DNA of 62,878 nt from an uncultured Fibrobacter sp. (GCA_900313675.1 OMSO01000005.1:1-62878); one strand, 5' to 3'; counted from the first letter of the stretch, positions 32,824 through 41,626 are shown. The notes: generated from the sequence alone by a model not told the origin. Program-made: numbers and translations.

Positions 32824-33509
32824 TCGTCTTCTGTCAAGAACCGCCAACCGCCCGTGCCCAGAGACCTGTCCAGCAGCACCGGTCCAATGGCGACCCGCTC
32901 CAGGGTCTCCACGTGATTGCCGACGGCGGCGAACATGCGGCGCACCTGATGGTACAGGCCTTCGCCGATAGAAATGACCACGGAGCCGTTCTCTACGGAA
33001 ATTTCCTTGGCTTCCACCGGGCGGCGTTCGTCTTTAAGCATCACACCCTTCAGCAGGTCGCTTTTCTGGCCTTCGGTAAAGGGCCGGGCCAGAGTCACGC
33101 GGTACTTTTTCAGCAGGCCCTTCTTGGGGCTTTCCACCTTGTGGATAAAGTCCCCCTGGTTCGAAAGCAAAATCAGTCCCGATGAATTGGCGTCCAGGCG
33201 GCCCACCGTCTGGATTCCCATGGCCGTAAAGCGGTCCGGCAGCAGGCTATAGACCGACGAATAATCGCGAGCGTTGTGGCTGCACTCCACATCTACGGGC
33301 TTGTACAGCATCACGTAGAGCTTTTCCACCGTTGGGATTTCTTCACCGTTTACCGTGATGAATTCGGGCCGTTCCTTGAGTTCCAGAAAAGGGTCTTCCA
33401 CCACATTCCCATTCAGTTCCACCAAGCCCATGCGGACCAGGGCGCGGGATTCCTTACGGCTACCAAAGCCGATGGATGCAAGCAGTCGTTCCACAGTCAA
33501 AGCAGGCAT
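32805..33509 (-). CDS. rRNA pseudouridine synthase, RsuA/RluB/RluE group
   Basis: 234 aa. N-terminal S4 RNA-binding domain (TVERLLASIGFGSRKESRALVRMGLVEL), then the catalytic motif GRLDANSSGLILLSNQGD with the active Asp. A GLYHQVRRMF block follows near residue 190. It isomerises uridine in rRNA; which member (RsuA, RluB, RluE or RluF) cannot be fixed by eye. It overlaps the upstream membrane-protein gene by 1 nt, and GGAGGAAT precedes its ATG. Confidence 0.9.
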   Translation of the reverse strand: MPALTVERLLASIGFGSRKESRALVRMGLVELNGNVVEDPFLELKERPEFITVNGEEIPTVEKLYVMLYKPVDVECSHNARDYSSVYSLLPDRFTAMGIQTVGRLDANSSGLILLSNQGDFIHKVESPKKGLLKKYRVTLARPFTEGQKSDLLKGVMLKDERRPVEAKEISVENGSVVISIGEGLYHQVRRMFAAVGNHVETLERVAIGPVLLDRSLGTGGWRFLTEDEIKALS

Positions 33510-34438
33510 TATTCCTCCACCAGCCAGTTCAGGATTTTCGTACGCACGTAGCCCAGTTCAGGGAGTTCTCCGGTCTTGAGGACCGCTGCACGGCGACGCC
33601 AGAATACAAAGGCGAAAATTCCGCCATATACGGAACTGACCGTCAAGAACCAAATCGTTCTGCACAAATTAACGCTCGCCTCGATGTGGCCTGCCGACTG
33701 TAAATCATGATCACGGGTCCAGTCCATCCGCAGGTCCCAATCTTCTAGAAACGGATAGCCCTTGAGCATGGCGTTCAGGGCGGCTCCATAGCCCATGGAC
33801 TTGTAGTCCATGCGAATCCCTTCTACGTAGCAATCCCTGAAACGCACTTGGAATATGTTTAAAAAACCGTTCAGGATTTTCTTGCTGTAACGCAAGCCTC
33901 GTTCGTCAATGTCCGGAGTCAGCAGCAGGGTCCAGAATTCCCGTTCCGTCAGGCTTTGGGGGGATTGAGGTCGCTTCGCTTTGGGGTATGAGGTTTGAGA
34001 CTCTGAAGTTGAAGCTTCAGGCTCGGGGGTTGAGGCTTCAGGCTCGGGGCGCGAGGCACGAGGTTCGTCATCCTCACGAAAGTGAGGATCCGCTTGAGGG
34101 GTTTGAGGTGCGGAGCTCGAAGCTTCAGGTTCGTCATCCTCACGAAAGTGAGAATCCGCTTGAGGGGTTTGAGGCTCTGAAGTCGAAGCTTCAGGCTCGG
34201 GGTTCGGCGCAGTCTTCTCCACAGGCTTTTCTTCTGCAGGTTGCTCCGGTTCTGATTCCGGATCCTCCTTCGCCTTCCATTCTTTCGTGTAGTTCCAGAG
34301 CCTTTTCTTGAACACGAACAGGTCCGCCACGAATCCCGATTCCGTCAGGTGAAAGTCCAGCCGGAACATCACAGGGAACAGCAAGACAACTGCTGCGATG
34401 ATGGCGACAAGAATCAGGACCAGGCTGAAGACGCTCAT
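33509..34438 (-). CDS. Membrane protein with repeat-derived low-complexity linker
   Basis: 309 aa. N-terminal transmembrane helix (3-25), conserved-looking part FRLDFHLTESGFVADLFVFKKRLWNY. Residues about 60-160 are Glu/Pro/Ser/Thr-rich (PEASTSEPQTPQAD, HFREDDEPEAS repeats), followed by a C-terminal domain (LTEREFWTLLLTPDIDERG) and a second hydrophobic helix near residue 265. The layout recalls DUF2953-type proteins. The linker is encoded by intergenic repeat families. Coupled at both ends by 1-nt stop/start overlaps (MlaC-like gene before, synthase after). Confidence 0.72.
   Translation of the reverse strand: MSVFSLVLILVAIIAAVVLLFPVMFRLDFHLTESGFVADLFVFKKRLWNYTKEWKAKEDPESEPEQPAEEKPVEKTAPNPEPEASTSEPQTPQADSHFREDDEPEASSSAPQTPQADPHFREDDEPRASRPEPEASTPEPEASTSESQTSYPKAKRPQSPQSLTEREFWTLLLTPDIDERGLRYSKKILNGFLNIFQVRFRDCYVEGIRMDYKSMGYGAALNAMLKGYPFLEDWDLRMDWTRDHDLQSAGHIEASVNLCRTIWFLTVSSVYGGIFAFVFWRRRAAVLKTGELPELGYVRTKILNWLVEE
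33965..34200. repeat. Period-7 array plus two GTCAT palindromes inside a coding sequence
   Basis: From 33983 the plus strand parses into twelve consecutive 7-mers (GGGGTAT, GAGGTTT, GAGACTC, TGAAGTT, GAAGCTT, CAGGCTC and so on). ATCCTCAC-GAAA-GTGAGGAT follows (34070-34089), then a second copy (34136-34155, one mismatch). Seven-mers in a triplet frame give a 21-nt, 7-residue super-repeat in the protein. Confidence 0.75.
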
Positions 34439-35013
34439 TATTCCGCTTCGTCGGCCTTCTTGCTGATAATGTCAATCAGTTCGGCAAAGGACTTGGTCTT
34501 GAGAATCTGGCTGAACTGATCCTTGTAGTTACGGGCGGTAGAAAGGTCGTCAATGACCAGATCCCAGGCCATCCACTTGCCGCTTACCTGGGTCATCTTG
34601 TATTCCAGAACGGCTTCCTTGCCCTTGTTCCACAGGTGGGCCACCACGCGAGCCTCGTTATCCTTTTTCATCTTGGCAGGCTCGTAAATCGTAGAGTCCG
34701 CACGGTAGAGTTCCAGGCGCTTTGCGCTGGAGTTGCGGACCATGCGCTTGAATTCTGACACAAACTTTTCTTGGGAAGCTGCGTCCTGGGCGTCCCAGTC
34801 CTTGGCCGAAAGGCTCTTCTTGGCAAGCATCTCGAAGTCGAAACTGTCGCTCAGCAGGTCCTTGACGCGCTCCTTTTCCTTGGCGGTATGGTTGGACTTT
34901 TTCAGCAAGGCCTGCAGTTCACCGTCCTTTTTCTTGATGGCGGCAACAGGGTCTTCGGCGGCAAAGGCCACCAGAGAAAGGCCAACAACCAAAATCATCA
35001 ACTTCTTAAACAT
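34438..35013 (-). CDS. MlaC/Ttg2-like phospholipid-binding protein
   Basis: 191 aa. Signal peptide ending VAFAAE near residue 19. The domain carries DSFDFEMLAKKSL, SQEKFVSEFKRMV, KWMAWDLVIDDLS and NYKDQF, the Tol_Tol_Ttg2 pattern. MlaC shuttles phospholipid between membranes with MlaFEDB and MlaA; none of those is adjacent. It follows the TolC-family gene by 16 bp, with GGAG before the ATG. Confidence 0.82.
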   Translation of the reverse strand: MFKKLMILVVGLSLVAFAAEDPVAAIKKKDGELQALLKKSNHTAKEKERVKDLLSDSFDFEMLAKKSLSAKDWDAQDAASQEKFVSEFKRMVRNSSAKRLELYRADSTIYEPAKMKKDNEARVVAHLWNKGKEAVLEYKMTQVSGKWMAWDLVIDDLSTARNYKDQFSQILKTKSFAELIDIISKKADEAE

Positions 35014-35029
35014 GGGGATTTACTCCTTT

Positions 35030-36385
35030 TTAAAATCTGGCTTGATAGTCTTTTAAACTCAGCCCCATCCTGGCGATGAGTTCCGCCACTTCCACATTGT
35101 ACTTGCACACCGCAAAAAGATAATCTTTCTGCAAGGTCACGTTCTGAGTGTAGGCGCTTACCAGTTCGCCCGTCTTGGACTTGTCCAGGTCGTACTGCAT
35201 GGCGGCCCCCTTCAGAATGGCTTCGGAGGCCTTGAGGCTTTCTTTCAGGGCTTCCATCTTTTCCTGGGCGGCGACCACCTGGTAATACTGCTCTTCGGCC
35301 TTGGCCATCAGGCCGTCCGCCGCATAGGCTTCTTTCATTTTCAGGCCACGGTATTCTACACGGGCTTCGCGGTAGCCCGCCCACTGCTTCCAGAAATTCA
35401 GCCGATACCTGAGCCCGATACCGATAACGCCCGAAAGCTTGTTCACGGCGTCTTCGGCAAAGGCATCCTTCTGCATCACCTTGCGGTTTCCGGCCCAGCT
35501 TTTTACGTATTCCACTTCACCCAGCACAAAGAACTCCGGCGCGAGCTTTGCCTCCGCCAAATCCATCTGGGTTCTCTTGGCGATTAACCCCGCCGAAAGC
35601 TGTTTCAACTCCGGATTGCTCTGCAAGGTGAGCATCCGCACCTCTTCTAAGGGGGGCAATTTTTCCTTACGGGGAACAAGCACCGTATCTTCAGTTGCAA
35701 AAACATCGCCATCCTGCAGGTTCAGCGAAAAGCGGATAGCCAGTTGCACCCGTTTCATGCCCAGCTCCGCCTCGGTCACGCCCTCCTTGACCGTATGCAT
35801 TTTCGCCTTCAGGTTCAGAAAGTCCATCTGGCTCACATTGGGATCGTCGTCGTCCAAGGCTTCTTCCATCTGCTCGTAGGCTTCATCCACACGCTTCTGG
35901 GCATCGGCGGCCAGGCGTTTCATTTCAAGAGCCAGCAGGTAGTTGTAATAGTAGGTCTGCAGTTCCACTTCTTTTCGCAAGAGGGCGTTTTCGATGGCAA
36001 AGGACTTCTGCTGCACATCCGCCTCCAGGGCCCGCTTGCCGGAGCGGTACTGCCCCAAGTTCAGGGGCTGCACGAACTTGGCCTGCACTCCCCAGAAAGG
36101 GCCCATCTTGGAAAAGTCATACACGTCAACCGTATCGCCCCAGTTATCTACAGATTCCTTAAGACCGGGGGCGGGGCCCACCATCATGGAAACGTCCAGG
36201 GTGGGCAAAATGGCTTCGGCCTTCAGACTCTGGATTTTTTCCTTTTTCGATTCGGTTCCGAATCGGGCTTCTGCAATTTGCGGGTCATTTGCAAGCCCTG
36301 CCTCGACAAAGCGCAAACAGTCGTAACGGACTTCTCCCGCTACGGCAATGCCTGCAAGCATCGTCAAGAGCAAAAACTTTTTCAT
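35030..36385 (-). CDS. TolC-family outer-membrane efflux protein
   Basis: 451 aa from ATG 36385. Signal peptide MKKFLLLTMLAGIAVAG, then long heptad-rich helices in two repeats, normal for the family. An outer-membrane channel for efflux or export; no inner-membrane pump is adjacent. TAAATTTA (36398-36391) ends 5 nt before ATG, with no Shine-Dalgarno sequence. It heads tolC-like / mlaC-like / membrane protein / rsuA-like, a tight four-gene operon. Confidence 0.88.
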   Translation of the reverse strand: MKKFLLLTMLAGIAVAGEVRYDCLRFVEAGLANDPQIAEARFGTESKKEKIQSLKAEAILPTLDVSMMVGPAPGLKESVDNWGDTVDVYDFSKMGPFWGVQAKFVQPLNLGQYRSGKRALEADVQQKSFAIENALLRKEVELQTYYYNYLLALEMKRLAADAQKRVDEAYEQMEEALDDDDPNVSQMDFLNLKAKMHTVKEGVTEAELGMKRVQLAIRFSLNLQDGDVFATEDTVLVPRKEKLPPLEEVRMLTLQSNPELKQLSAGLIAKRTQMDLAEAKLAPEFFVLGEVEYVKSWAGNRKVMQKDAFAEDAVNKLSGVIGIGLRYRLNFWKQWAGYREARVEYRGLKMKEAYAADGLMAKAEEQYYQVVAAQEKMEALKESLKASEAILKGAAMQYDLDKSKTGELVSAYTQNVTLQKDYLFAVCKYNVEVAELIARMGLSLKDYQARF

Positions 36386-36395
36386 CAAGTTAAAT

Positions 36396-37082
36396 TTATA
36401 AAATTGGACGGCTTGCAAGCATTTTATACTTGGAAATGACACGCTCATAGTAACGCATGGGCAAGGGTCTCCCCCGCTCCAGCAATTTATCTACGGCGGA
36501 ATGCCCCAGGTTGTAGGCCACCAGGGCTTCTTTCCAGTTGCCGTACTTTCCGATAAGGCGAATCAGGTAGGCCGTTCCCACCGTCACGTTCACCTCGGGC
36601 TTGAACAGGTCCTCTTCGGAATTCACCCGGAGCCCAAACCGCCACGCCATCTTCTGGGCCGTTTCAAGCTTTATCTGCATAAGCCCTAAAGCTCCCGAAA
36701 AAGCTCCCGACTGCATGCGGCCCCGGGCGTTGGGGTTGCCGTGGCTTTCCTGGGCCACCACCGCAAGCACCATCAGGGGGTCAATGGAATAGGCATGGGA
36801 TATTTGCCAAAGCTGCTCCGTGAGACGACGGCGGGCATCTTCCGAAAGTTTCTTTTCCGACAAAAAATCTACGGCCCGGTCTATCCTCACGTATTCCAGA
36901 GTCCAGTTGCCGATTACGTCCAGCTGTTCGATTTCGGCCCTCAGGGCACGCTCTTTTTTGGAAAGGCTTTCCAGTTCGCTGCGTTGGAGTCCCCAGTAAA
37001 AAACAAAAGAGAAAAGGACAACGAAGGTAAGTCCAAAGGCAAGCACCGCCACAGGCGTCGAAAGTCCAAGACTATTCTTCAC
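36396..37082 (-). CDS. Lytic transglycosylase, SLT domain
   Basis: 228 aa. N-terminal membrane anchor (10-32), a coiled segment, then the SLT core. Catalytic Glu in AVVAQESHGNPNARG near residue 113, GALGLMQI near 131, NVTVGTAYL near 168, and NWKEALVAYNLGHSAV near 185. It cleaves peptidoglycan glycan strands. It overlaps the STAS-like gene upstream by 11 nt. Confidence 0.92.
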   Translation of the reverse strand: MKNSLGLSTPVAVLAFGLTFVVLFSFVFYWGLQRSELESLSKKERALRAEIEQLDVIGNWTLEYVRIDRAVDFLSEKKLSEDARRRLTEQLWQISHAYSIDPLMVLAVVAQESHGNPNARGRMQSGAFSGALGLMQIKLETAQKMAWRFGLRVNSEEDLFKPEVNVTVGTAYLIRLIGKYGNWKEALVAYNLGHSAVDKLLERGRPLPMRYYERVISKYKMLASRPIL

Positions 37083-37761
37083 GCCGGGTATTCTCCAGGT
37101 GCTTCAGGTAAGAAACCCAGTCGCGAATTGCCCCGAAGGAATTCAGCTGGGATGTATCTTCCACCACGCCCAGCCTTTTCAAGGGGCCAATTGAAGATTC
37201 CAATTTGTCGATTTCCTGGACATAGCGGTCCCGCTGGCTTTCCAGGGCCATAATTTGGGACTGCTTGTCGGCAATGTCTTTCCCCTGGGCGGCAATAATC
37301 AAGAACAAAGTAATAAGCCAACCCATTATCAGCACGCCGGCCGCAATGGCCACGCTCGGACTCAGGCGAAGTCCCGTCTTTTTGCCGTAATAGACGCCTA
37401 CCTGCTTCAGCTGCTTGGAAAGGCCGGAACTTTTGTAAGCCTCGCGGCTTTCATGAATTTCAAAAATATTCTTGTACCTGGAAAAATATTCCAATAGTTC
37501 TTCGTTCCTGAACAGGAGCACCATGGTCGAATTCCGCTCCCTGGTCTTGTTCATCAAATCCAGGAACATTTCCAGGTATTCATCTACGGCAAAGTGAGCA
37601 CGCTCCAGATTCAAAAAGAAAAACACTCCGGGCCCAGACATCAGGGAGTCCAGCTTTTCCCGAACAGCCGATAGCTGCGCCTTGCTCAAGGAACCCGACA
37701 GGGAAATTTCCACATCGTTTCCAAAGTCTTCTATCTGTATGTCTATCAGGTCCGCCCTCAT
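37072..37761 (-). CDS. STAS-like domain protein with transmembrane helix and coiled coil
   Basis: 229 aa. Residues 1-100 resemble an anti-sigma-antagonist/STAS fold (DVEISLSGSLSKAQL ... VFFFLNLERAHFAVDEYL ... LLFRNEELLEYF). A transmembrane helix lies at about 140-162, followed by a coiled coil and a short periplasmic end. The pairing with a lytic transglycosylase suggests membrane-linked control of wall cleavage; that is inference. It lies 3 bp after the GH57-like gene. Confidence 0.68.
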   Translation of the reverse strand: MRADLIDIQIEDFGNDVEISLSGSLSKAQLSAVREKLDSLMSGPGVFFFLNLERAHFAVDEYLEMFLDLMNKTRERNSTMVLLFRNEELLEYFSRYKNIFEIHESREAYKSSGLSKQLKQVGVYYGKKTGLRLSPSVAIAAGVLIMGWLITLFLIIAAQGKDIADKQSQIMALESQRDRYVQEIDKLESSIGPLKRLGVVEDTSQLNSFGAIRDWVSYLKHLENTRREE

Positions 37762-37764
37762 GCA

Positions 37765-39621
37765 TCACCTCTTGGAGAGCGTCATGTTCATCTTGCATTC
37801 AAATTTTTCCGAGGCGGCCAGGGACGATTTCCAGAAAGGATAAACACGAATTCCCTGGAACATCTGGGGGGCCGCCGCCGAAGACGCACTGAAAATCGGC
37901 CCGATAAAGACCGGCGTTGGCGTCTCGAATTCCAGTTCTATGGCGGCATCCAGGCTAGAATCAAAAACCTTGAACTTCTTTGCATCCGGATAAATGAATG
38001 GCTCCCTGCGGTCCCACTTGACCTTGGATCCATCCACGACAATGCAGGGGCCCTCGCCCGACTCCAAAAGTCCAAGTTCCATCAAGGTCCCGAAATAGCA
38101 GGGATTTTCCTGATAGGTGGTGTTGGCCACCTCGTAAGCCACTCCTATACGGGGAGACCCGTTGTCAAAGAGCAGTTCCTTCTTGACCAAGAAAACGCCC
38201 TGTTTCTCGCCGACACGGTAGCCCTGCTCTCCGCACAGCTGCACCTGGGCACTGCCGCTTTCCCGTTTCACCTGGTAGTCGTAATGTTCCAGGAACAGGC
38301 GGTCGCGCCCGGCCAACAGCACGCCAATCTGCTCTGCGGTCAGGTCCTCATTGGGCAACAAGCATTCCGCAAGGAATAAAGCCGGTCCACCGTCATCGTG
38401 CCAGGCATTCACCAAATTCACGGCAGGGGTCTTGTGGTTGAGCAACCTGAGGATACCCCCCTGGTTATAATCCACCAGGCAAGAAATCTCCGGATTTTCC
38501 ACCCAGATCTGTTTCATGCCCTGAAGCATAAAATCGCTCACGTCTATTCGCAGGCCCGAAAAATTCATTCGGGAATCCAGGTCGTGGGCGGCCTTCTGCA
38601 GGTAGCGGAAGCCCCACTGACGCACCTTCAGGCTGCGCATGCCCTCGTCGTCTTGCAGGTTCCGGTAAAAAATCGGCGACATGGCGGGCAGAAGTTCCTC
38701 GTAGAACTTTTCCAGGTCCTTGCCCTGCAGGTTGCCCTTGCCCCTGTGGAACAGGTTCAGCAGGTCCTTTTGCAGGGTATTGATTTCGGGCCGCTGGACA
38801 AGCATCTCCCGGCAAGTGTTGGCCGCAAAGGGGAGCCCCAGCTTGCGACCCGCAGAAACAAGATTGCTGAGAGCACCTTCCGGCTGGAGCTGGTTCACGA
38901 TATAGCTCACGGGCCAGGTCTGCACCTCGTTCGTCTCTACAAAATCTACCAGTCGCTCGAAAAAGCCCACAATTTCTTCGGCCTGCGGGGGCAGGTCCAG
39001 CAGCACCACCACGGGCTTTTCTTCGTGATTGTAGGATTCCGCAATTTCCCGCCAGCGAAGGTCGTCTTCGCCGATAGCCTTGGACAGTTCATCAGAAACA
39101 GGAACCACCCGCATCAGGGAGCCCTGGTCTTCGACAGTGAACCACCCCGAAACCGGAGAATTGCGGCCCAGGGCCTCCCGGACGGCGGCCTCGCTCACCA
39201 GAGCGTAGTCAAAGGCACACTCCTCCAGCACAGAAATCATGCCCATTTCCCAGACCAGGGACGAATTGAAATAACCCTGGGGTTCCAGGCCCAAGAAGGA
39301 TTTCAGCTTGGACCGGTGCTTTTTCAACTGGCGGATCTGCAAGTCCTTCGGGAACAAGGGCAGCATCGGGTCGTAAAAACCACCGCCCAAAAATTCAACA
39401 AGACCCTCGTCAACTCCGGCCTTGATTTTACCTATGGACAAGGGCTTCGCCGTCTTCTTCAGCATTTCCATGGTCGGGCCGTCCATAAAGATGGAGCACT
39501 TCACCTTCCTGTAGTTCAGCAAAATCTCGAGACCGTCCGACAGGTTGCGGGCCACGGACTCCAGATTGCCGTAGGCCGTCTGGGGCGAAAGCTGAAGCAA
39601 AAAAGAAACGACGGGTTTCAT
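37765..39621 (-). CDS. GH57-like protein lacking recognisable catalytic residues
   Basis: 618 aa. Alignment by eye with 4-alpha-glucanotransferases of family GH57 is continuous: EGLVEFLGGGFYDPMLPLFPKDLQIRQL matches the GQxEIL region, and a C-terminal beta domain follows. However, the family HxHQP motif reads LLQLSPQ. The nucleophile region (TERVW, with its Glu) reads SSLVW, and the acid/base region HDDGEKFG reads LDLPPQAE. It may be inactive or act on another substrate. First gene of a minus-strand run with the STAS-like and transglycosylase genes. Confidence 0.75.
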   Translation of the reverse strand: MKPVVSFLLQLSPQTAYGNLESVARNLSDGLEILLNYRKVKCSIFMDGPTMEMLKKTAKPLSIGKIKAGVDEGLVEFLGGGFYDPMLPLFPKDLQIRQLKKHRSKLKSFLGLEPQGYFNSSLVWEMGMISVLEECAFDYALVSEAAVREALGRNSPVSGWFTVEDQGSLMRVVPVSDELSKAIGEDDLRWREIAESYNHEEKPVVVLLDLPPQAEEIVGFFERLVDFVETNEVQTWPVSYIVNQLQPEGALSNLVSAGRKLGLPFAANTCREMLVQRPEINTLQKDLLNLFHRGKGNLQGKDLEKFYEELLPAMSPIFYRNLQDDEGMRSLKVRQWGFRYLQKAAHDLDSRMNFSGLRIDVSDFMLQGMKQIWVENPEISCLVDYNQGGILRLLNHKTPAVNLVNAWHDDGGPALFLAECLLPNEDLTAEQIGVLLAGRDRLFLEHYDYQVKRESGSAQVQLCGEQGYRVGEKQGVFLVKKELLFDNGSPRIGVAYEVANTTYQENPCYFGTLMELGLLESGEGPCIVVDGSKVKWDRREPFIYPDAKKFKVFDSSLDAAIELEFETPTPVFIGPIFSASSAAAPQMFQGIRVYPFWKSSLAASEKFECKMNMTLSKR

Positions 39622-39644
39622 GGGATAAAGGATAGTAAAAAAGG

Positions 39645-39787
39645 GGCTACTGGTTGGTGGTTAGGGTAATGTGGGGTGTGGGGGAAGTCTCCCCCTGATT
39701 TCTGTTTCGCCAGGCATTGCCTGAAACAAGGTTGGTGAGCCTGTCGAACCATCCATCACCCCCTCTCCTAAGGGGCTGAGCCCCTTA
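39645..39787. repeat. Repeat cluster downstream of ribD: period-7 units and three hairpins
   Basis: GGTTGGT/GGTTAGG units (39650-39668), GGGGGA-AGTC-TCCCCC (39680-39695), CAGGC-ATT-GCCTG (39711-39723) and TAAGGGGC-TGA-GCCCCTTA (39769-39787). No gene in 39622-40277 can be supported. Confidence 0.65.
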
Positions 39788-39820
39788 AAAACCCCAATCA
39801 TCCGTCATCCAAACCCGCTT

Positions 39821-40028
39821 TTTTACAAATCTTTCCCTCGATGTGAATATCTCTCGTTCGCAGATTCACTTTGTTCGACTGCTCACTCGAGAAACTCACA
39901 TCTCGGTCAAAAAATAAGCGGTTGGCTCGGGAAATAAATGCTTTTTGTTGGTGAGATTCGCTTTAGCAGGAACGGTAAGTTACTGCAGGCGGAAACTCTT
40001 GTGACTGTTAGTCCCTGCGAGTTTCCTC
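39821..40028. repeat. Dispersed element, copy 1 (inverted relative to 58972-59275)
   Basis: Shares with the complement of 58972-59275: CCCTCGATGTG, then a long stretch from CAGATTCACTTTGTTCGACT through ACTCACATCTCGGTCAAAAAA, and a 36-bp end that itself starts GGAAACTC and ends GAGTTTCC (39991-40026). The reading frames it contains are not conserved as protein and look incidental. Confidence 0.75.
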
Positions 40029-40047
40029 CAAGAAGCCGCACCCCCTT

Positions 40048-40074
40048 GTCATGCCCCGCTTGACGGGGCATCTC
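40048..40074. repeat. GTCAT-headed palindrome
   Basis: GTC then ATGCCCCG (40051-40058), CTTGA, CGGGGCAT (40064-40071), then CTCC. It is a near copy of the palindrome before bioB at 3963-3983, with a compensated stem change. Confidence 0.65.
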
Positions 40075-40277
40075 CCTTTCATACCATCGTAAAAAAGCCC
40101 GAAGTCTTTGGAACTTCAGGCTCATACTCATATTGCCGTAGCGCATACCAGCAAAATTCTGTTTTCCATTATTTTCTCCGTAAGTTTGTAATTTGCTCAC
40201 TTTGAAATGTAAGAAAAAACAGTTTTGGCTAATGTTTTTGAAAAAAAACTGGTCCTGCAGGTCCACTTTGTCTGAAA

Positions 40278-41495
40278 TTATCCCGGATAATACACCGTCA
40301 GCACATCGGGGCCGATGATGGCGGATTCCTTTGCCACGGCGGAATCGGGCACGCCCGGGAATGCGATTCCCTCGCATTTTTCTTGAGATAAAATTCGTTC
40401 CACGGAAGGGTCGGTAGATTTCCACAAATCCAGGCGGTTCCACAGAGGCGTATTTTTTTCGCCTCGATCACCTGAATTGCCGAAAATCTTTTCGGCTAAA
40501 TGGGCGCCAGGCTCCACCATCAAGCGGTGCATTCCCCGGCGTGAAAGTTCCGCAATCATCTGCGTCCAGTTTTCTTCGAAGGTGTTGCCACTTAAAAGGA
40601 TTGTTTCACCTTTGATGGCGGGCTGTTCAACGCAAGTGAACACCAAGTGCGGAATCGAGGGAGCGTCACCAACCTGCGAAAAGAACTTCAACGCCGAAAT
40701 TTCCGATTCTCTAAACTCGTGATGCCCGGCCCAGAGGATTTTTACAGGACTGTTACCGTGGGCAAAACGCACGTTCAAAGAAGGATTGTCGGCAAGGAGC
40801 GTTCCCGCCCCCACTAGGATAGCGTCACTCATGGCCCGCAGTTCATGGTTCCAGCAGGCTGCTCCCTGCTTTGTGATGTTCACGGGGGCGGGGCGACCGT
40901 TACTGTCCTGCATTCCCATGAAACCACTTTCCGAAACGGCCATCTTGACTTCTACAAAGGTTTTCTTGTTTTGTACAAAGTAATCGTACGCTTCAAAGAA
41001 ACGTTCTATTTCGGCAAAGACTACCGCGCCCTCGTTTTCCGATTCGTCGGGGGAAAGAAGGGTGCAGCCTTCGGCAGAGCAACTGTCGTTCCAGCCGCTT
41101 TCGGCGCGGGCCCGCAGGCAGGCGTCCTTGCCCTCGTAAACCTTGACGCCGGCAGCTTCCAGAATGCCACGGCTTTTGCCGCGGACAGCCGGGTTCGGAT
41201 CTGCATGGGCGAAATACACTTCGGAAATTCCCGCTTCGACGATAGCCTTGGTGCAGGGGGGCGTGCGGCCGTAATGGCAGCAGGGCTCCAGCGTCACGAA
41301 CAAGGCCGCCCCGCGGGCAAGTTCGCCCGCGTCACGCAGAGCCATGACTTCGGCGTGGGCGTTCCCAGGGCTCTGTGTCGCCCCCCGCCCCACAACCAGA
41401 CCGTCTTTCACTACAACGGCACCCACCGCCGGATTCGGGCGGCTCACGCCGATAGACCCGAAGGAAAGTTCAAGTGCAAGTTGCAGGAAATTCAT
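40278..41495 (-). CDS. ribD: Bifunctional riboflavin biosynthesis protein RibD
   Basis: 405 aa. N-terminal deaminase: PNPAVGAVVVKDG near residue 20, zinc site HAEVMAL near 48 and EPCCHYGRTPPC near 71. C-terminal reductase (about 165-400) with VEVKMAVSESGFMG and AILVGAGTLLADNPSLNVR. It converts the GTP-cyclohydrolase product to the pyrimidine precursor of riboflavin. The reductase ends with a slightly longer tail than usual. No other rib gene is adjacent. Confidence 0.93.
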   Translation of the reverse strand: MNFLQLALELSFGSIGVSRPNPAVGAVVVKDGLVVGRGATQSPGNAHAEVMALRDAGELARGAALFVTLEPCCHYGRTPPCTKAIVEAGISEVYFAHADPNPAVRGKSRGILEAAGVKVYEGKDACLRARAESGWNDSCSAEGCTLLSPDESENEGAVVFAEIERFFEAYDYFVQNKKTFVEVKMAVSESGFMGMQDSNGRPAPVNITKQGAACWNHELRAMSDAILVGAGTLLADNPSLNVRFAHGNSPVKILWAGHHEFRESEISALKFFSQVGDAPSIPHLVFTCVEQPAIKGETILLSGNTFEENWTQMIAELSRRGMHRLMVEPGAHLAEKIFGNSGDRGEKNTPLWNRLDLWKSTDPSVERILSQEKCEGIAFPGVPDSAVAKESAIIGPDVLTVYYPG

Positions 41496-41504
41496 TGGGA
41501 GGAA

Positions 41505-41626
41505 TTAGGGGCTAGGGATTTGAGGTCGCTTCGCTCTGAGGTCGGCGCTTTGCGCCTTTGAGGTTTGAGGAGCGAGGTGTGAAATTACTCATCCCACATC
41601 ACTCACCACTCACAACTCATCACTCG
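41505..41626. repeat. Repeat spacer between the rhodanese and ribD genes
   Basis: GAGGTCGCTTCGC and a mini-hairpin GGCGC-TTT-GCGCC (41544-41556) flanked by GAGGTC and TTTGAGG. A reverse-type period-7 array follows (ACTCACC, ACTCACA, ACTCATC, ACTCGTT; 41595-41630). Confidence 0.7.

Noticed and set aside
39907..40443. 178-codon minus-strand frame in the gap before ribD
   Set aside because: It translates the dispersed repeat element and a GTCAT palindrome; the other copy of the element does not keep the same protein, and the frame overlaps the ribD end.
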